Assembly: GCF_015207035.1 (NCBI RefSeq)
Contig: NZ_JADEXQ010000003.1
Span: forward strand, 1 to 64,000
Origin: Romeriopsis navalis LEGE 11480
Lineage (GTDB): Bacteria; Cyanobacteriota; Cyanobacteriia; Leptolyngbyales; Leptolyngbyaceae
Direction: 5' to 3'
DNA length: 64,000 bases
Numbering within the stretch: the stretch's first letter is position 1; every line of letters starts with the position of its first letter. Shown piece after piece: positions 17,103 to 28,028 of the stretch. The position numbers and the translations under genes are program-made. A model generated the notes under the pieces. It saw nothing but the letters and a program-made list of their open reading frames with translations. It was not told where the DNA came from and searched no databases.

Positions 17103-18329
17103 CTATGTCAGGGAAATGTCGATTTCGGTTTGTGGTGATGCGGCTTCTTGTCCAGTTAGTAAATACCGATCGCGCACCTGCGGCATCGCAAATCCCAGCG
17201 CTATTGCGTAGGCGAGCATGCCATTTGCATTACTCGAAGGGACGCAGAATAATGGTAGGACAAGGATAAATTTACCGAAATTATTTGCCCGATCGAACCA
17301 GTAAAGAAACATCGGAATATACCAGACTAAGCCCATAATCCAAGTTTTCGGATTGATCAGATGAATTCCATTGAGTGCAGAGAAAAACTGGCGTTCGATC
17401 GGTTGCCGCCGCAGGTAAAAAAGCAACACGGCTAGAGCTGTGAGTCCAATTGGTAAAGATAGTGAGGGACTGCGCAGTAACGGATTCATGTAGCCATTGA
17501 CAAAATCGTGGTCGAGCCGGAGTCCTTGTCCATCAATCGCGTTGACAACGCCGTTGATGACAGATTGGCTGTGGAGGTTGATCGGTTTGGATGCGACTAA
17601 GGGACCAAAGACATTGGGTAGCAAAACTTTGCCATAGTTCTGATAAACCGCAGGGCCAAAATAGAGAATTGGCGCGAGGAGTAAGCCGAAAATCAACCCG
17701 ATCGTTTTTACTACGAGTCGATATTGGCGTTTAACCAGCCAGTAAATCAGCGTCACAAACGGAAAAATCTTGATGCTACAGGCAAGGGCAACGAGAGTGG
17801 CGGCGTATGTCGATCGCCAGGATGCTGGCCGCGATGAATTATGCCAAACGTTAAATGCCATCACCGTTAAATAACACACCCATAGATCAATCTGGCCGCG
17901 CTCAAAATGTGCCAGTACAGGAAAACTACACATCACGAGGGCGATCGCCCCGCCTGAAACGGTCACCCGGACTTGTCGCATGATGCACAGTAAGAGGCCC
18001 CAGAGTCCCAGCAAACTCAAGCCGCTATAAACTAACTTGGCGGTGGCATAGGGCAACATTGCCAGCGGCACAAACAAAAACGTGGCAAAAGGTGGGTAGA
18101 CAAACCCGGAATAAGGCATCTTGTCAGCATTCATCGGTGAATATAAGGTGGGAAAATCCGTCACCGCATTTAAGTAGGGATCAAGTCCTAGCAGTAGTAA
18201 CTTGCCGCCGACATAAAATGATCGAAAATCCATTTGATAGGATTCCAACACAATGTAGACAATTAGTACCGAAGGCAATAGATAAGTAAAATAGCGCTGA
18301 AAAAATTGCGATAGTGTCAGGCGGGGCAT
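17103..18329 (-). CDS. GT87-like (DUF2029) polytopic glycosyltransferase
   Basis: 408 aa from the preferred start MPRLTLSQ; an upstream extension to 18452 is open but looks non-coding in character. About nine to ten membrane segments are visible. The loop after the first segment has DFRSFYVGGKLLLLGLDPY, with the acidic residue typical of polyprenyl-phosphate-sugar (GT-C fold) enzymes. YSGFVYPPFATFLFVPL is the other recurring GT87 motif. It would use a lipid-linked sugar donor on the outer face of the plasma membrane; the acceptor is unknown. Convergent with the LCP gene, which may hint at envelope polymer work. Confidence 0.78.
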   Translation of the reverse strand: MPRLTLSQFFQRYFTYLLPSVLIVYIVLESYQMDFRSFYVGGKLLLLGLDPYLNAVTDFPTLYSPMNADKMPYSGFVYPPFATFLFVPLAMLPYATAKLVYSGLSLLGLWGLLLCIMRQVRVTVSGGAIALVMCSFPVLAHFERGQIDLWVCYLTVMAFNVWHNSSRPASWRSTYAATLVALACSIKIFPFVTLIYWLVKRQYRLVVKTIGLIFGLLLAPILYFGPAVYQNYGKVLLPNVFGPLVASKPINLHSQSVINGVVNAIDGQGLRLDHDFVNGYMNPLLRSPSLSLPIGLTALAVLLFYLRRQPIERQFFSALNGIHLINPKTWIMGLVWYIPMFLYWFDRANNFGKFILVLPLFCVPSSNANGMLAYAIALGFAMPQVRDRYLLTGQEAASPQTEIDISLT

Positions 18330-18496
18330 TAAGCTTTGGGGAAAAATAACGGAGTTCAGCTTGAAGTTATCAGGTTTTTGCTCGTAGTTTGGCGTTTTTG
18401 GTGGAATAGTTTGGCGTTTTTGGCATAACGGTGATGTGCCCCATTGCCGCATCGCGTTCGAGGCCCGCTGCTAAAACCGTCCCCTATCTCTGATAA

Positions 18497-19582
<1,086 letters not shown>

Positions 19583-19621
19583 TTTCGGCTTTTGACCAAT
19601 TTTTTTGACCCGATGAGATTC

Positions 19622-19657
19622 ACAGGTTGCGGCAAATTGGCTTGCAGCCTGTTTTTA
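19622..19657 (+). terminator. ilvC terminator
   Basis: ACAGGTTGC pairs with GCAGCCTGT (9 bp, one G-U) and is followed by TTTTATTT, 40 bases after the ilvC stop. The stop codon of the convergent 77-aa gene lies inside the T-tract. Confidence 0.75.
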
Positions 19658-19888
19658 TTTGCCGTTTTCTTCTTGTTCGATCGCTTTTTCGGTGCGTTGG
19701 TAGGGATTCGTTTTGGATTGCCAGGATGGAAACATATTGACCAACATGTTATTCATTGTGGCCCGACTATAGGTGCTGTAGTATCCGGCTTTGCCGGGTA
19801 GGAAAGCATCACCGAAGGCAACATAGGCGACCGCTAACATGACGAACATGCCAATTGGTAATCGTTTTTTGCCGGATATTCTGGCCAT
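19655..19888 (-). CDS. small conserved cyanobacterial membrane protein, unknown function
   Basis: 77 aa. The start MARISGKKRLPIG is basic, followed by one hydrophobic segment (MFVMLAVAYVAFGDAFL). A polar tail with FPSWQSKTNPYQRTE follows. It looks like a single-pass or signal-anchored protein. I recall similar small proteins in other cyanobacteria but cannot name a function. It is convergent with ilvC and its stop overlaps the ilvC terminator. Confidence 0.7.
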   Translation of the reverse strand: MARISGKKRLPIGMFVMLAVAYVAFGDAFLPGKAGYYSTYSRATMNNMLVNMFPSWQSKTNPYQRTEKAIEQEENGK

Positions 19889-20037
19889 TTTTCTTCCCCT
19901 GAGGTGACGTTTACATTGTTTGGCTTATCACAAATGTGCTAACTGATTAGCCCGTACTATGTCATTCCATATTTCCTAGGGTAGCTCAGGAATAAACAAC
20001 GGATCCCTATACGTAACTTTAAAAACCGATCGTTTGG

Positions 20038-20481
20038 TTAACTGATCGAATTGAGGGGCTGATCGATCAGCTGAATGGCTGGCAAGTCGCCGATACCAAA
20101 CCATGTTCTAGCGGCATATAGTCCCGCTAGGATGATCAGGCTAATCAGCAAATTAAATCCTGCTAGCAAAGTCAAGGCGGCAATCATATTCCCCAGTCGG
20201 GTGATGCCTTGGGGTAAATAGCGCCGTTTTTGCTGTCGTCGATCCTGACCAACGAAGAGGACAAGATAAAATCGCTGCCAAATTAAATTAATATCCAAGC
20301 GGAGATCAACTAATTTTGGGGCCGGTTTTGGGTGTGCGATGACCAAAATTTGGCCAATTTTTTCCCGTTGTGCCGGTGTGAATTCGGTGAGCATTTCCGC
20401 CGGAATACGCTGTAGATAGGTTTCTGGCGTGGGTAACGGGGCGGGACGATGTCGCTGAATCGGCAACTGAATTTTGAACAT
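20038..20481 (-). CDS. hypothetical protein with one C-terminal membrane region
   Basis: 147 aa, not recognised. A Pro-rich N-terminus precedes an amphipathic helix (LTEFTPAQREKIGQIL). An Arg/Gln-rich linker (GQDRRQQKRRYLPQG) is followed by a long hydrophobic region (LGNMIAALTLLAGFNLLISLIILAGLYAA, given here only as a span near residues 97-125) that may form one or two membrane helices. It precedes the 77-aa gene on the same strand with a 149-base gap. Confidence 0.6.
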   Translation of the reverse strand: MFKIQLPIQRHRPAPLPTPETYLQRIPAEMLTEFTPAQREKIGQILVIAHPKPAPKLVDLRLDINLIWQRFYLVLFVGQDRRQQKRRYLPQGITRLGNMIAALTLLAGFNLLISLIILAGLYAARTWFGIGDLPAIQLIDQPLNSIS

Positions 20482-20552
20482 GCGTCAGGCTAGGTTGGGG
20501 CTGGTGTGAATGAATTAGTTGATTAATGTGGTTTTAATTAATGACTGACTTG

Positions 20553-20581
20553 AATCAATCGCTGGATTGGAGCGATTGATT
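20553..20581. other. perfect 11-bp hairpin
   Basis: AATCAATCGCT and AGCGATTGATT flank GGATTGG. No T-tract follows on either strand. It lies downstream of the possible 56-aa gene on the minus strand and could stop or stabilise its transcript. Confidence 0.5.
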
Positions 20582-20635
20582 GGATTGAACTATGTTTGGG
20601 CGTGTGACTGCCGTGGGTGTGAGTGAAGTTGCGGC

Positions 20636-20681
20636 GTTGACTGGCATTAAGGTTAACTGACATGAAGTTGACTGGCATTAA
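20636..20681. repeat. 15-bp direct repeat, period 31
   Basis: GTTGACTGGCATTAA occurs at 20636-20650 and again at 20667-20681. The intervening bases include a degenerate third piece, GTTAACTGACAT. Confidence 0.8.
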
Positions 20682-20756
20682 ATGGCCGCCTCGCGTTGTC
20701 CGCTTGGCTAAAAGCTTTTTGACTGGATCATGCTGCCGCCACTCCAAGCGATTTCA

Positions 20757-20927
20757 TTATTCGCCTTGCACGGTGTAACACCGATTGTCACTGGCTCGAA
20801 ATACTTTGTTGGACTCACAACCATTCGCTTGAGCGGTCAAATACGGCGCTTTGAAGCTGGATAGTAAAACAATGAATGCGGGAATTGTGACTGAAAAGCA
20901 GCAGGCACAAATCAAAATAGGTTTCAT
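20757..20927 (-). CDS. possible small secreted or membrane peptide (56 aa)
   Basis: An open frame of 56 codons plus TAA starting at the ATG at 20927. It begins MKPILICACCFSVTIPAF, with a hydrophobic stretch reaching to about residue 25, and the later part has an ALA-like TAQA site. The mature part would hold two Cys (NGCESNK, DNRCYTV) that could form a disulfide. No clear ribosome site is seen. I do not recognise it. The signal-peptide shape and position in a long gap are the only support. Confidence 0.35.
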   Translation of the reverse strand: MKPILICACCFSVTIPAFIVLLSSFKAPYLTAQANGCESNKVFRASDNRCYTVQGE

Positions 20928-21120
20928 AGGTTGATCACTAACTTGGCTCAGATGAATCAGAGTGGATAGACCCGCTGGAATTTGTGCTGGCGCTCGGTAG
21001 GTTGCTAGTCTGGCTCAGACTCTCTGACAAGCTTGAAAGGGTAGTGCATCACGGTTCATACATTGTTAACACTGACATGGATTCTGTGCCTTCCGTAAAT
21101 GTAATTAAAGTGGGTTTAAA

Positions 21121-21168
21121 TCACTGCACCTCCAATGATTGGGCGCTTAATCATTAGAGGTGCAGTGA
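21121..21168 (-). terminator. leuS terminator hairpin
   Basis: Arms of 20 bases (21121-21140 and 21149-21168) with one mismatch around an 8-base loop. It lies 50 bases past the leuS stop. On the minus strand it is followed by only TTT, so it is a strong stem with a weak U-tract. Confidence 0.6.
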
Positions 21169-21203
21169 TAAATCGGCAGTGATAAATCGGCAGTGATGAA
21201 TCG
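21162..21203. repeat. three tandem copies of a 14-bp unit next to the leuS terminator
   Basis: GCAGTGATAAATCG is repeated as GCAGTGATAAATCG and GCAGTGATGAATCG. The first copy overlaps the right arm of the hairpin, so the array appears to have grown from the terminator stem. Confidence 0.8.
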
Positions 21204-21217
21204 ATCGTGATTGAGGG

Positions 21218-23791
21218 TTACACGGCGACGAAGTTCACCAGTTTGCCCGGGACAACGATCGTCTTTTTGATTGTCTTACCGGCGATATGCTTCTGGGCAA
21301 TGTCCGAATTTTTCGCCAGATCTTCAATCTCCGCTTTGCTGGATGTGGCTGGAACTTCGATCGTCCCGCGGGTTTTACCCATGACTTGAATGACGATTGT
21401 GATTTCATCGGCGACGAGCGCATCTGCTTCGGCGATCGGGAAACGTTGCAGGTGAATTGATTCGCGATTGCCTAAGTTGTGCCAGAGTTCATCGGCGATA
21501 TGCGGTGCGAACGGTGCCAGCAGTAGCAGCAGGGTGTGAATCCCTTCGCTATAGACCAGCGAATCCTTTGTCTTAAAGTCAGACAGCGCATTGCTCAACT
21601 TCATCAACTCCGAAACCGCCGTGTTGAACTGGAAATCATCCGTCAAGTCATCGGTGATCTCTTGGGTCGCCGTATGGATGGCACGGCGCAGTTCCTTTTC
21701 GGCTTTGGTCGGTGCCTTGGGCAACTTGAACTGCCCATTGGTGCCTTTGACGCCGGATTCACTCACCAAGCGCCAAACGCGGCTTAAGAACCGGGCTTGA
21801 CCTTCAACATCGGCATCATCCCATTCCAAATCCTTCTCGGGCGGGGCTTTGAATAGGATAAACATGCGGGCCGTATCCGCGCCATATTTGTCCACGACAT
21901 CACTCGGGGCAATGCCGTTGTGTTTGGACTTGGACATCTTTTCGTAGACGGTGATCAGCGCTTCCCCGGTTTTTGGGTCCGTCGGATTATCAAAGTCGGT
22001 GATGTCCTGGGGAATCACATACTGGCCATTGTTGGGATTTTTATAGGTCTTGCCCTGGACCATGCCTTGGGTCAGCAGGCGTTTGAATGGCTCGTCGCAG
22101 ATCAGCAGGCCGCGATCGCGCACCACTTTCGTAAAGAACCGCGAGTACAGCAGATGCAGAATCGCATGCTCGATGCCGCCAACGTATTGATCAACCGGCA
22201 TCCAGTCGTTACCCACCTCGGGCTTAAACACCTGATCCGGATTCTGGGCATCGGGATAGCGCATGAAATACCAGGACGAACACATAAAGGTGTCCATCGT
22301 ATCGGTTTCCCGCTTGGCCGGTTTACCACAGCTGGGGCAGCTGGTATTCACCCAGGAATCGAGTTTGGCCAAAGGTGAACCCTTGCCCGAAAACTCCACA
22401 TCTTCCGGCAGTTCCACCGGCAGTTGGTCATCGGGTACCGGCACCGCCCCACAATCCGGGCAATGGATAATCGGAATCGGACAGCCCCAGTAGCGCTGGC
22501 GCGAAATCAACCAATCCCGCAGGCGATAGTTCACTGTACCGTTGCCACGACCCTGGTCTTCAAGCCACTGAATCGCCGCATTTACACTCTGGCCGACCTC
22601 TTTCCCGGCGGTAATCCCATCGAGGGGGCCGGAATTGGTCATTGTGCCGCCGCCGGACCAGGCAGCGGTCATCGTCTTGCCATCCAGGGTTTCGCCCTCC
22701 GGCTGGACGACGGCTTTGATCGCCAAATCGAATTTCTTCGCAAACTCAAAGTCACGCTGGTCGTGAGCCGGTACGGCCATGATTGCGCCGGTACCGTAGT
22801 CCATCATCACGTAATCGGCGATCCAGATCGGAATTTTAGCCTCATCAACCGGATTAATTGCGTAGGCTCCGGTCCAGACGCCGGTTTTTTCTTTGCCTTC
22901 TGCTGTGCGATCGACTTCGCTCTTGGCGGCCGCTGCTGCTTGATATGCCTTTACCGCCTCAGCTTGGGCCGCAGTCGTCAGCTTCTCGACCAGGGGATGC
23001 TCCGGCGAAATCACCATAAAGCTGGCTCCCCACAGGGTATCCGGGCGGGTGGTGTAAACGACTAAATCGTCCCCGGCCTCGGTTTTGAATGTCACCTGTG
23101 CGCCAGTGGATTTGCCAATCCAGTTGGCTTGCATCAGCCGCACGCGCTCCGGCCAACCATCCAACTGGTCAAGATCTTGCAGTAATTGCTCGGCATAATC
23201 GGTGATTTTTAGGAACCACTGGCGCAGCAGTTTCCGCTCGACTTTTGCGCCCGATCGCCAGGATTTGCCCTCACCATCAACTTGCTCGTTGGCCAGGACC
23301 GTTTGGTCGATCGGGTCCCAGTTGACTACGGCTTCTTTTTGGTAGGCCAACCCGGCTTGGACGAATTGCAGAAACATCCATTGGGTCCACTTGTAATAGT
23401 CCGGCGAACAAGTAGTGACTTGCTTATCCCAATCAAAGGAAATGCCCAACTGATCAAGCTGCTGCTGCATTTGCTTGATATTTGCATAGGTCCACTTTGC
23501 CGGGTGGATATTCCGCTCGATCGCCGCATTCTCCGCTGGCAGACCAAACGCGTCCCAGCCCATCGGATTGAGCACCCGGAAGCCCTGCATCCGCTTCAGT
23601 CGCGCAATCACATCGACGATCGTGTAGACCCGCACATGTCCCATGTGGAGATTTCCCGAGGGGTAGGGAAACATCGATAGCGCATAGAACTTTGGCTTAT
23701 CACTATCAGTCGGGGTTTTCGCTAACTGCTGTTCAGCCCAGGCCTGTTGCCATTTTGACTCAATTGCGCTGGGGGTATAACGGGACTCCAC
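21218..23791 (-). CDS. leuS: leucyl-tRNA synthetase
   Basis: 857 aa class I synthetase. The HIGH motif appears as [11 protein letters not shown] near residue 50 and the KMSKS loop as [11 protein letters not shown] near 630. An editing domain lies between them ([35 protein letters not shown]). The leucine-specific zinc-knuckle-like [10 protein letters not shown] and [10 protein letters not shown] are present, as is the C-terminal tRNA-binding domain ending VPGKLVNFV. Complete and of normal length. Confidence 0.98.
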   Translation of the reverse strand: MESRYTPSAIESKWQQAWAEQQLAKTPTDSDKPKFYALSMFPYPSGNLHMGHVRVYTIVDVIARLKRMQGFRVLNPMGWDAFGLPAENAAIERNIHPAKWTYANIKQMQQQLDQLGISFDWDKQVTTCSPDYYKWTQWMFLQFVQAGLAYQKEAVVNWDPIDQTVLANEQVDGEGKSWRSGAKVERKLLRQWFLKITDYAEQLLQDLDQLDGWPERVRLMQANWIGKSTGAQVTFKTEAGDDLVVYTTRPDTLWGASFMVISPEHPLVEKLTTAAQAEAVKAYQAAAAAKSEVDRTAEGKEKTGVWTGAYAINPVDEAKIPIWIADYVMMDYGTGAIMAVPAHDQRDFEFAKKFDLAIKAVVQPEGETLDGKTMTAAWSGGGTMTNSGPLDGITAGKEVGQSVNAAIQWLEDQGRGNGTVNYRLRDWLISRQRYWGCPIPIIHCPDCGAVPVPDDQLPVELPEDVEFSGKGSPLAKLDSWVNTSCPSCGKPAKRETDTMDTFMCSSWYFMRYPDAQNPDQVFKPEVGNDWMPVDQYVGGIEHAILHLLYSRFFTKVVRDRGLLICDEPFKRLLTQGMVQGKTYKNPNNGQYVIPQDITDFDNPTDPKTGEALITVYEKMSKSKHNGIAPSDVVDKYGADTARMFILFKAPPEKDLEWDDADVEGQARFLSRVWRLVSESGVKGTNGQFKLPKAPTKAEKELRRAIHTATQEITDDLTDDFQFNTAVSELMKLSNALSDFKTKDSLVYSEGIHTLLLLLAPFAPHIADELWHNLGNRESIHLQRFPIAEADALVADEITIVIQVMGKTRGTIEVPATSSKAEIEDLAKNSDIAQKHIAGKTIKKTIVVPGKLVNFVAV

Positions 23792-24217
23792 GGGGGACTG
23801 GCTCCTAATCTAGTTCTGGCTAATCGCATTTTTGCACCAACTCATTGTAGGGGCTGTTTTACCCCTGAGCATGGCGGAGTTGCAAAGCCGTTTACTACAA
23901 TTGTAACCTCATGCTACAAAAATGGGCGTTTTAGCGATGTGGTCTATCGCAGGATGGATGCATCGTCGTTCGGTTGTCCTGTTGATTGCGTCCTCGAGCA
24001 CCATCAGCAATTTGCTGATGGTATGAGGCTTGGGCAAGCTGACGTGGATTCGGGCATGACTTCCGTGAATGGTTGCTTGCCAGCCAATCAATTTACGCAC
24101 TGCGGCTTTTCATCCTATTGAGCCCTGGTGACGGTGTTCCACACATGGGCGGAAAGGCGCAATATGCAGGCGATCAGCACTCGTAAATCGTAACAAATCG
24201 GCCTGCCTGAACCGATT
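23792..24217. other. intergenic region upstream of leuS
   Basis: About 425 bases. It contains a hairpin at 24000-24022 (ACCATCAGCAA and TTGCTGATGGT around one base). Open frames of about 60 codons exist on both strands around it, but neither looks coding. Nothing else is seen. Confidence 0.4.
24000..24022. other. 23-base near-perfect palindrome
   Basis: ACCATCAGCAA-T-TTGCTGATGGT: 11-base arms with a single central base. It could be an operator or a small hairpin. No T-tract follows. Confidence 0.5.
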
Positions 24218-24595
24218 TTACGGCTCTAGGCTTTCGCCCAAAGCCATTTGACAGTAGCGTTGCAGCAGCGTGAGGCGATCGCTGATTTGCTGCAACCGTT
24301 GACTGCGCTTTGTGCTCTGTTGGGCAGATTGTAGAAATAGGCAATCCGTTTTGAGTAGCCGCAATTGTTTATTGATTTCAACTTGAATGCCGTACAGATT
24401 TGGCGGTGATGTCGGATGGTTCAAACTGTCTTCGCCATCGCTGGGTGTTAGTTGAATAATATTGTGGCGAAAGTACTGTTCGATCGCTTGTACTGATGTT
24501 CTAATTGTTGAACTATTGTTGGGTGTGGTTGAGAGTGTCTGCTGACATTGCGCGATGGTTGTTTGGAATTGCTGATATGTTTCGAGATATCCCAT
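24218..24595 (-). CDS. PatD-like protein (heterocyst-frequency control family)
   Basis: 125 aa, soluble and helical. The second half, QVEINKQLRLLKTDCLFLQS plus LQQISDRLTLLQRYCQMAL, matches what I recall of the PatD family. In Anabaena that protein limits heterocyst number by acting with sigma factors or FtsZ (reported roles differ). Homologues also occur in cyanobacteria without heterocysts, so no nitrogen-fixing cell type can be inferred. The first half has Ser/Thr/Asn-rich insertions. Identification is by remembered pattern and is moderate. Confidence 0.55.
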   Translation of the reverse strand: MGYLETYQQFQTTIAQCQQTLSTTPNNSSTIRTSVQAIEQYFRHNIIQLTPSDGEDSLNHPTSPPNLYGIQVEINKQLRLLKTDCLFLQSAQQSTKRSQRLQQISDRLTLLQRYCQMALGESLEP

Positions 24596-25069
24596 GCTAT
24601 GTCAGTGCCGTAGTGGATTGATTGGCGATATATTATGTTGAATCGACGCTACTCTTTGAATGTGTCGCTTGATACAAGGGGCTTTCAAATGCGATTTCTT
24701 TGGTAAGAGTTATGTCATCAGTTCGGAGTTCCGGTTAAGATTAAGGCAGAACAAAGCAATCTCAAACACATTTTCAAAATCCATAATTTGATACCTATTT
24801 CGTCAAACCTGACTGATGCTTTGGTTGGTTGTTATGACTTTGAGTCGAACGGCATTTACCTAGTACATCAATTCTGTTTTATGCGTTCTGTTTGCTTGCA
24901 GGGTTATGTTTTGTTATCCGAAGCTACTGATCGATGGCGATTTCAAACTGAGCATTGGGTATTTTTGACCTAAGCGACTTTACTTTCTGAACTGGCTGTG
25001 GCTTATTTGCAATAAGCATTGCGCCTAATTCGTCATTTTTTGTTCAGCGTTATCCTACCGTTCGATAGC
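24596..25069. other. intergenic region upstream of rel
   Basis: About 470 AT-rich bases between the divergent PatD-like gene and rel. It must hold both promoters. No clear -35/-10 pair, RNA or convincing gene was found. Confidence 0.4.
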
Positions 25070-27430
25070 ATGAATCTTACCGCGACCTCGACTGCTCAAG
25101 TTTCGTCAGACGTTGCCATGGAAATGCCTGTATCAGCTGATGCGACGTCAGATGATATTGCGGTGGCGGCAGCGCCGAGTGAGAAAGCCCCAGTCCAGCG
25201 TAAACAGCTGGAGTTGCCGGATTGGCTGGAAACTTGTCTGGTGAATCCCGATAGTCCGGCCACGGATGAGGACGCGGATCGTCAGCTTGTCTGTAAAGCC
25301 TTCAACTTTGCCTATCAACTACATGAAGGACAATATCGCGCCTCCGGTGATCCTTACATTGCGCATCCCGTGGCGGTAGCCGGGATACTGCGCGATTTAG
25401 GGGGCAGTAGCGCGATGATTGCGGCGGGCTTTTTACACGATGTGGTCGAGGACACGGCCGTCACGCCGGATGAGATTGAGGCGCACTTCGGTCCAGAGGT
25501 GCGCCTTTTAGTTGATGGGGTGACGAAGCTCGGAAAAATTGAATTTTCGAGCAAGAAGGAGCGGCAAGCGGAGAATTTCCGCCGCATGTTCTTGGCTATG
25601 GCGAAGGATATTCGGGTGATTGTGGTGAAGCTGGCCGATCGCCTGCATAACATGCGAACGTTGGAGCATCTGAAGAGTGAAAAGCAGCATCGCATCTCCC
25701 TGGAAACCCGTGAGATTTTTGCACCTTTAGCTAATCGCTTGGGGATCGGTAATATCAAGTGGGAATTGGAGGATTTGGCCTTCAAGTACATTGAAACCGA
25801 GGCCTTTAATGAAATTCGGCAGCGGGTGGCGGGTCGCCGGGCCGATCGCGAAGCGCATATTGAACAGTCCGTGCAAATGATTGCTGATCGTTTGGCGGCG
25901 GTTGGTATTACGGATGTGGAAATTAGCGGTCGTCCGAAGCATCTATATGGCATCTATAGCAAGATGCAGCGGCAGCAGAAAGAATATGAGCAAATCTTTG
26001 ACGTATCGGCCTTGCGTGTGATCGTGAACCGCAACGATGAATGTTATCGCGCCTTAGCCGTTGTGCATGATTTATTCCGGCCTATTCCGGGTCGGTTTAA
26101 AGACTATATTGGCTTGCCCAAGCCGAATCGTTATCAGTCGTTGCATACCGGCGTGATTGGGTTAGGTGGACGCCCGGTGGAAGTCCAAATTCGGACGGTT
26201 GAAATGCATCATATTGCGGAATATGGCATTGCGGCCCACTGGAAATATAAAGAGTCGGGCGGCTCAAGCGATGTGCAGATGACGCCCGAAGAGGAGCGGT
26301 TTACCTGGTTGCGTCAGTTGCTGGAATGGCAGCATGATCTAAACGATGCGCAGGAATATTTGGAAACCGTTAAGGGCAACCTATTCGAGGATGATGTCTT
26401 TGTCTTTACCCCGAATGGGGAAGTGATTTCGCTACATGCGAATGCGAGTACGGTTGATTTTGCCTATCGGATTCACTCGGAGGTCGGTACGCATTGCTGC
26501 GGGGCCAAAGTGAATGGTCGGATCGTTACCCTGGATACCCGGTTGCACAATGGCGACATTGTGGAAATTCTGACCCAGAAAAATGCTCATCCGAGCTTAG
26601 ACTGGCTCAACTTTGTGGTGACTCCGAGTGCCCGGAACCGCATTCGGCAATGGTATAAGCGATCGCACCGCGATGAAAATATCCAGCGCGGTCGAGACAT
26701 GCTGGAGAAGTCCCTCGGGAAGAGTGGTTTTGAAGCACTCTTGAAATCGGCCCCCATGCTGTCCGCTGCAGAACGTTGTAATTATCATTCGGTTGAAGAC
26801 TTTCTGTCGGCGATTGGTTACGGCGAAGCCACACTCAACCATGCAATTAATCGGATTCGGGATGCGGTCAAAGCGGAGCAGGCGACTGAAGTTGAGGATC
26901 CAACGACAGAGGAAGAAATTCAACTGTTGTCGAATGCGCCGCGTCCAACCCCGGCAAATTTAGATACTAATGCCCCGATCGCTGGTGTTGAAGGGTTGCT
27001 GCATCAAGTGGCGAAATGCTGTAACCCGTTGCCTGGTGAATCCATTATTGGTGCGGTGAGTCGTGGTGGGCGGGGCATCATCATTCATCGTCAAGGTTGT
27101 CCAAATCTTGATCAAGTCGATGGTAATCGCCTGATTCCAGTGACTTGGAATAGTACCGATGGGGTCAGCCGACCGCATACCTACCCGGTGGAAATGCAAA
27201 TTGAGGTGATCGATCGAGTCGGGATTCTCAAAGATATTTTGTCCCGCTTGATGGATCAGAACGTCAATGTACGCAATGCTCAAGTACGTACCTTCCCGGA
27301 TCAGACAGCAATAATTGATCTAGGTATAGATGTGTGTGACCATTGTCAACTTGAGAAGGTATTTGTCCAGGTCCGTAAATTATCGGACGTATTGAACCTA
27401 AAACGTCTAAGTCAGCTTGACGAAACCTAG
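25070..27430 (+). CDS. bifunctional (p)ppGpp synthetase/hydrolase (Rel/SpoT)
   Basis: 786 aa from the ATG at 25070 (a longer TTG frame from 25019 is unlikely). An N-terminal variable region of about 60 residues precedes the HD hydrolase domain, with metal ligands in YIAHPVAVAGIL and FLHDVVEDT (His near 123) and KLADRLHNMRTL. The synthetase domain has GRPKHLYGIYSKM, FKDYIGLPKPNRYQSLHTGV and EVQIRT. Then follow TGS (VFVFTPNGEVISL), a helical/zinc-finger region with KCCNPLPGE, and a C-terminal ACT domain (IEVIDRVGILKDIL). Both hydrolase and synthetase residues look intact, so it should make and degrade the alarmone. Confidence 0.96.
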   Translation: MNLTATSTAQVSSDVAMEMPVSADATSDDIAVAAAPSEKAPVQRKQLELPDWLETCLVNPDSPATDEDADRQLVCKAFNFAYQLHEGQYRASGDPYIAHPVAVAGILRDLGGSSAMIAAGFLHDVVEDTAVTPDEIEAHFGPEVRLLVDGVTKLGKIEFSSKKERQAENFRRMFLAMAKDIRVIVVKLADRLHNMRTLEHLKSEKQHRISLETREIFAPLANRLGIGNIKWELEDLAFKYIETEAFNEIRQRVAGRRADREAHIEQSVQMIADRLAAVGITDVEISGRPKHLYGIYSKMQRQQKEYEQIFDVSALRVIVNRNDECYRALAVVHDLFRPIPGRFKDYIGLPKPNRYQSLHTGVIGLGGRPVEVQIRTVEMHHIAEYGIAAHWKYKESGGSSDVQMTPEEERFTWLRQLLEWQHDLNDAQEYLETVKGNLFEDDVFVFTPNGEVISLHANASTVDFAYRIHSEVGTHCCGAKVNGRIVTLDTRLHNGDIVEILTQKNAHPSLDWLNFVVTPSARNRIRQWYKRSHRDENIQRGRDMLEKSLGKSGFEALLKSAPMLSAAERCNYHSVEDFLSAIGYGEATLNHAINRIRDAVKAEQATEVEDPTTEEEIQLLSNAPRPTPANLDTNAPIAGVEGLLHQVAKCCNPLPGESIIGAVSRGGRGIIIHRQGCPNLDQVDGNRLIPVTWNSTDGVSRPHTYPVEMQIEVIDRVGILKDILSRLMDQNVNVRNAQVRTFPDQTAIIDLGIDVCDHCQLEKVFVQVRKLSDVLNLKRLSQLDET

Positions 27431-27488
27431 GTGTCTCTGTGATAATTGTTACCAGCTTCCGAAAAGATACCCAAATTCAATACTGAGC

Positions 27489-27518
27489 AAGCAGCTGAGT
27501 TTATCTGGCTGCTTTTTT
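27489..27518 (+). terminator. rel terminator
   Basis: AAGCAGC and GCTGCTT form a 7-bp stem around a 12-base loop, followed by a run of T. It lies about 60 bases after the rel stop. Confidence 0.75.
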
Positions 27519-28028
27519 ATTATTTGATTTTTGGCCTCACTCTTTCTCCGGATATGTCGTTCTGTCTAGAGGAAGAGAGAAATGATGGATCGTCAGCCTC
27601 CAAACGGTCTCTATCATCTATAATTCTTCACAACAATAAAATTTGCCCATTGAGCGGCGTTCAAACCGTTTAGTTTCCGTGAAGACCCATATATCATGCG
27701 GTTCTTCAGAGTGGTTCAAGTAATATTAGTTAGGTGTAATTTGTCGCCAAGCGATAACTGCATTTGGCGGAACTGCTCAATTTTACTGAATTGGTTTGGC
27801 GTTAGGGGTTAGGTTTGGCACAGCGAGCTGATTATTCTGTGAATTGGCGATTGCGCTGGGATTGGACGTAAAGATTGAACGCTATTTGCTTGAGTGTGTT
27901 TGGGTGAGCGCTAACTGGGTGTCGATGCTGGATTGAGTTTTCGTGCCTGTTTTGTCGCGTTTGAATCAATGCACTGGGCAAATCTTTTGAAGAATTTGTC
28001 TGGGTGCAGGAGTTACTGATTAACCTTT
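27519..28028. other. intergenic region, no feature found
   Basis: About 510 bases between the rel terminator and the next gene. I see no RNA gene, repeat or convincing small gene; it presumably holds the promoter of the 422-aa gene. Confidence 0.4.

Larger units (their letters stand above)
20482..21217. other. long intergenic region with repeats and hairpins between the 147-aa gene and leuS
   Basis: 735 bases. It holds an 11-bp perfect hairpin (20553-20581), a 15-bp direct repeat (20636-20650 and 20667-20681), one possible small secreted-peptide gene (20757-20927), the leuS terminator and a 14-bp tandem repeat. Nothing else is supported. Confidence 0.5.

Noticed and set aside
23909-24121. 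Frames of about 60 codons on both strands around the palindrome at 24000
   Set aside because: Both cross the palindrome and neither has a ribosome site or coding-like composition.
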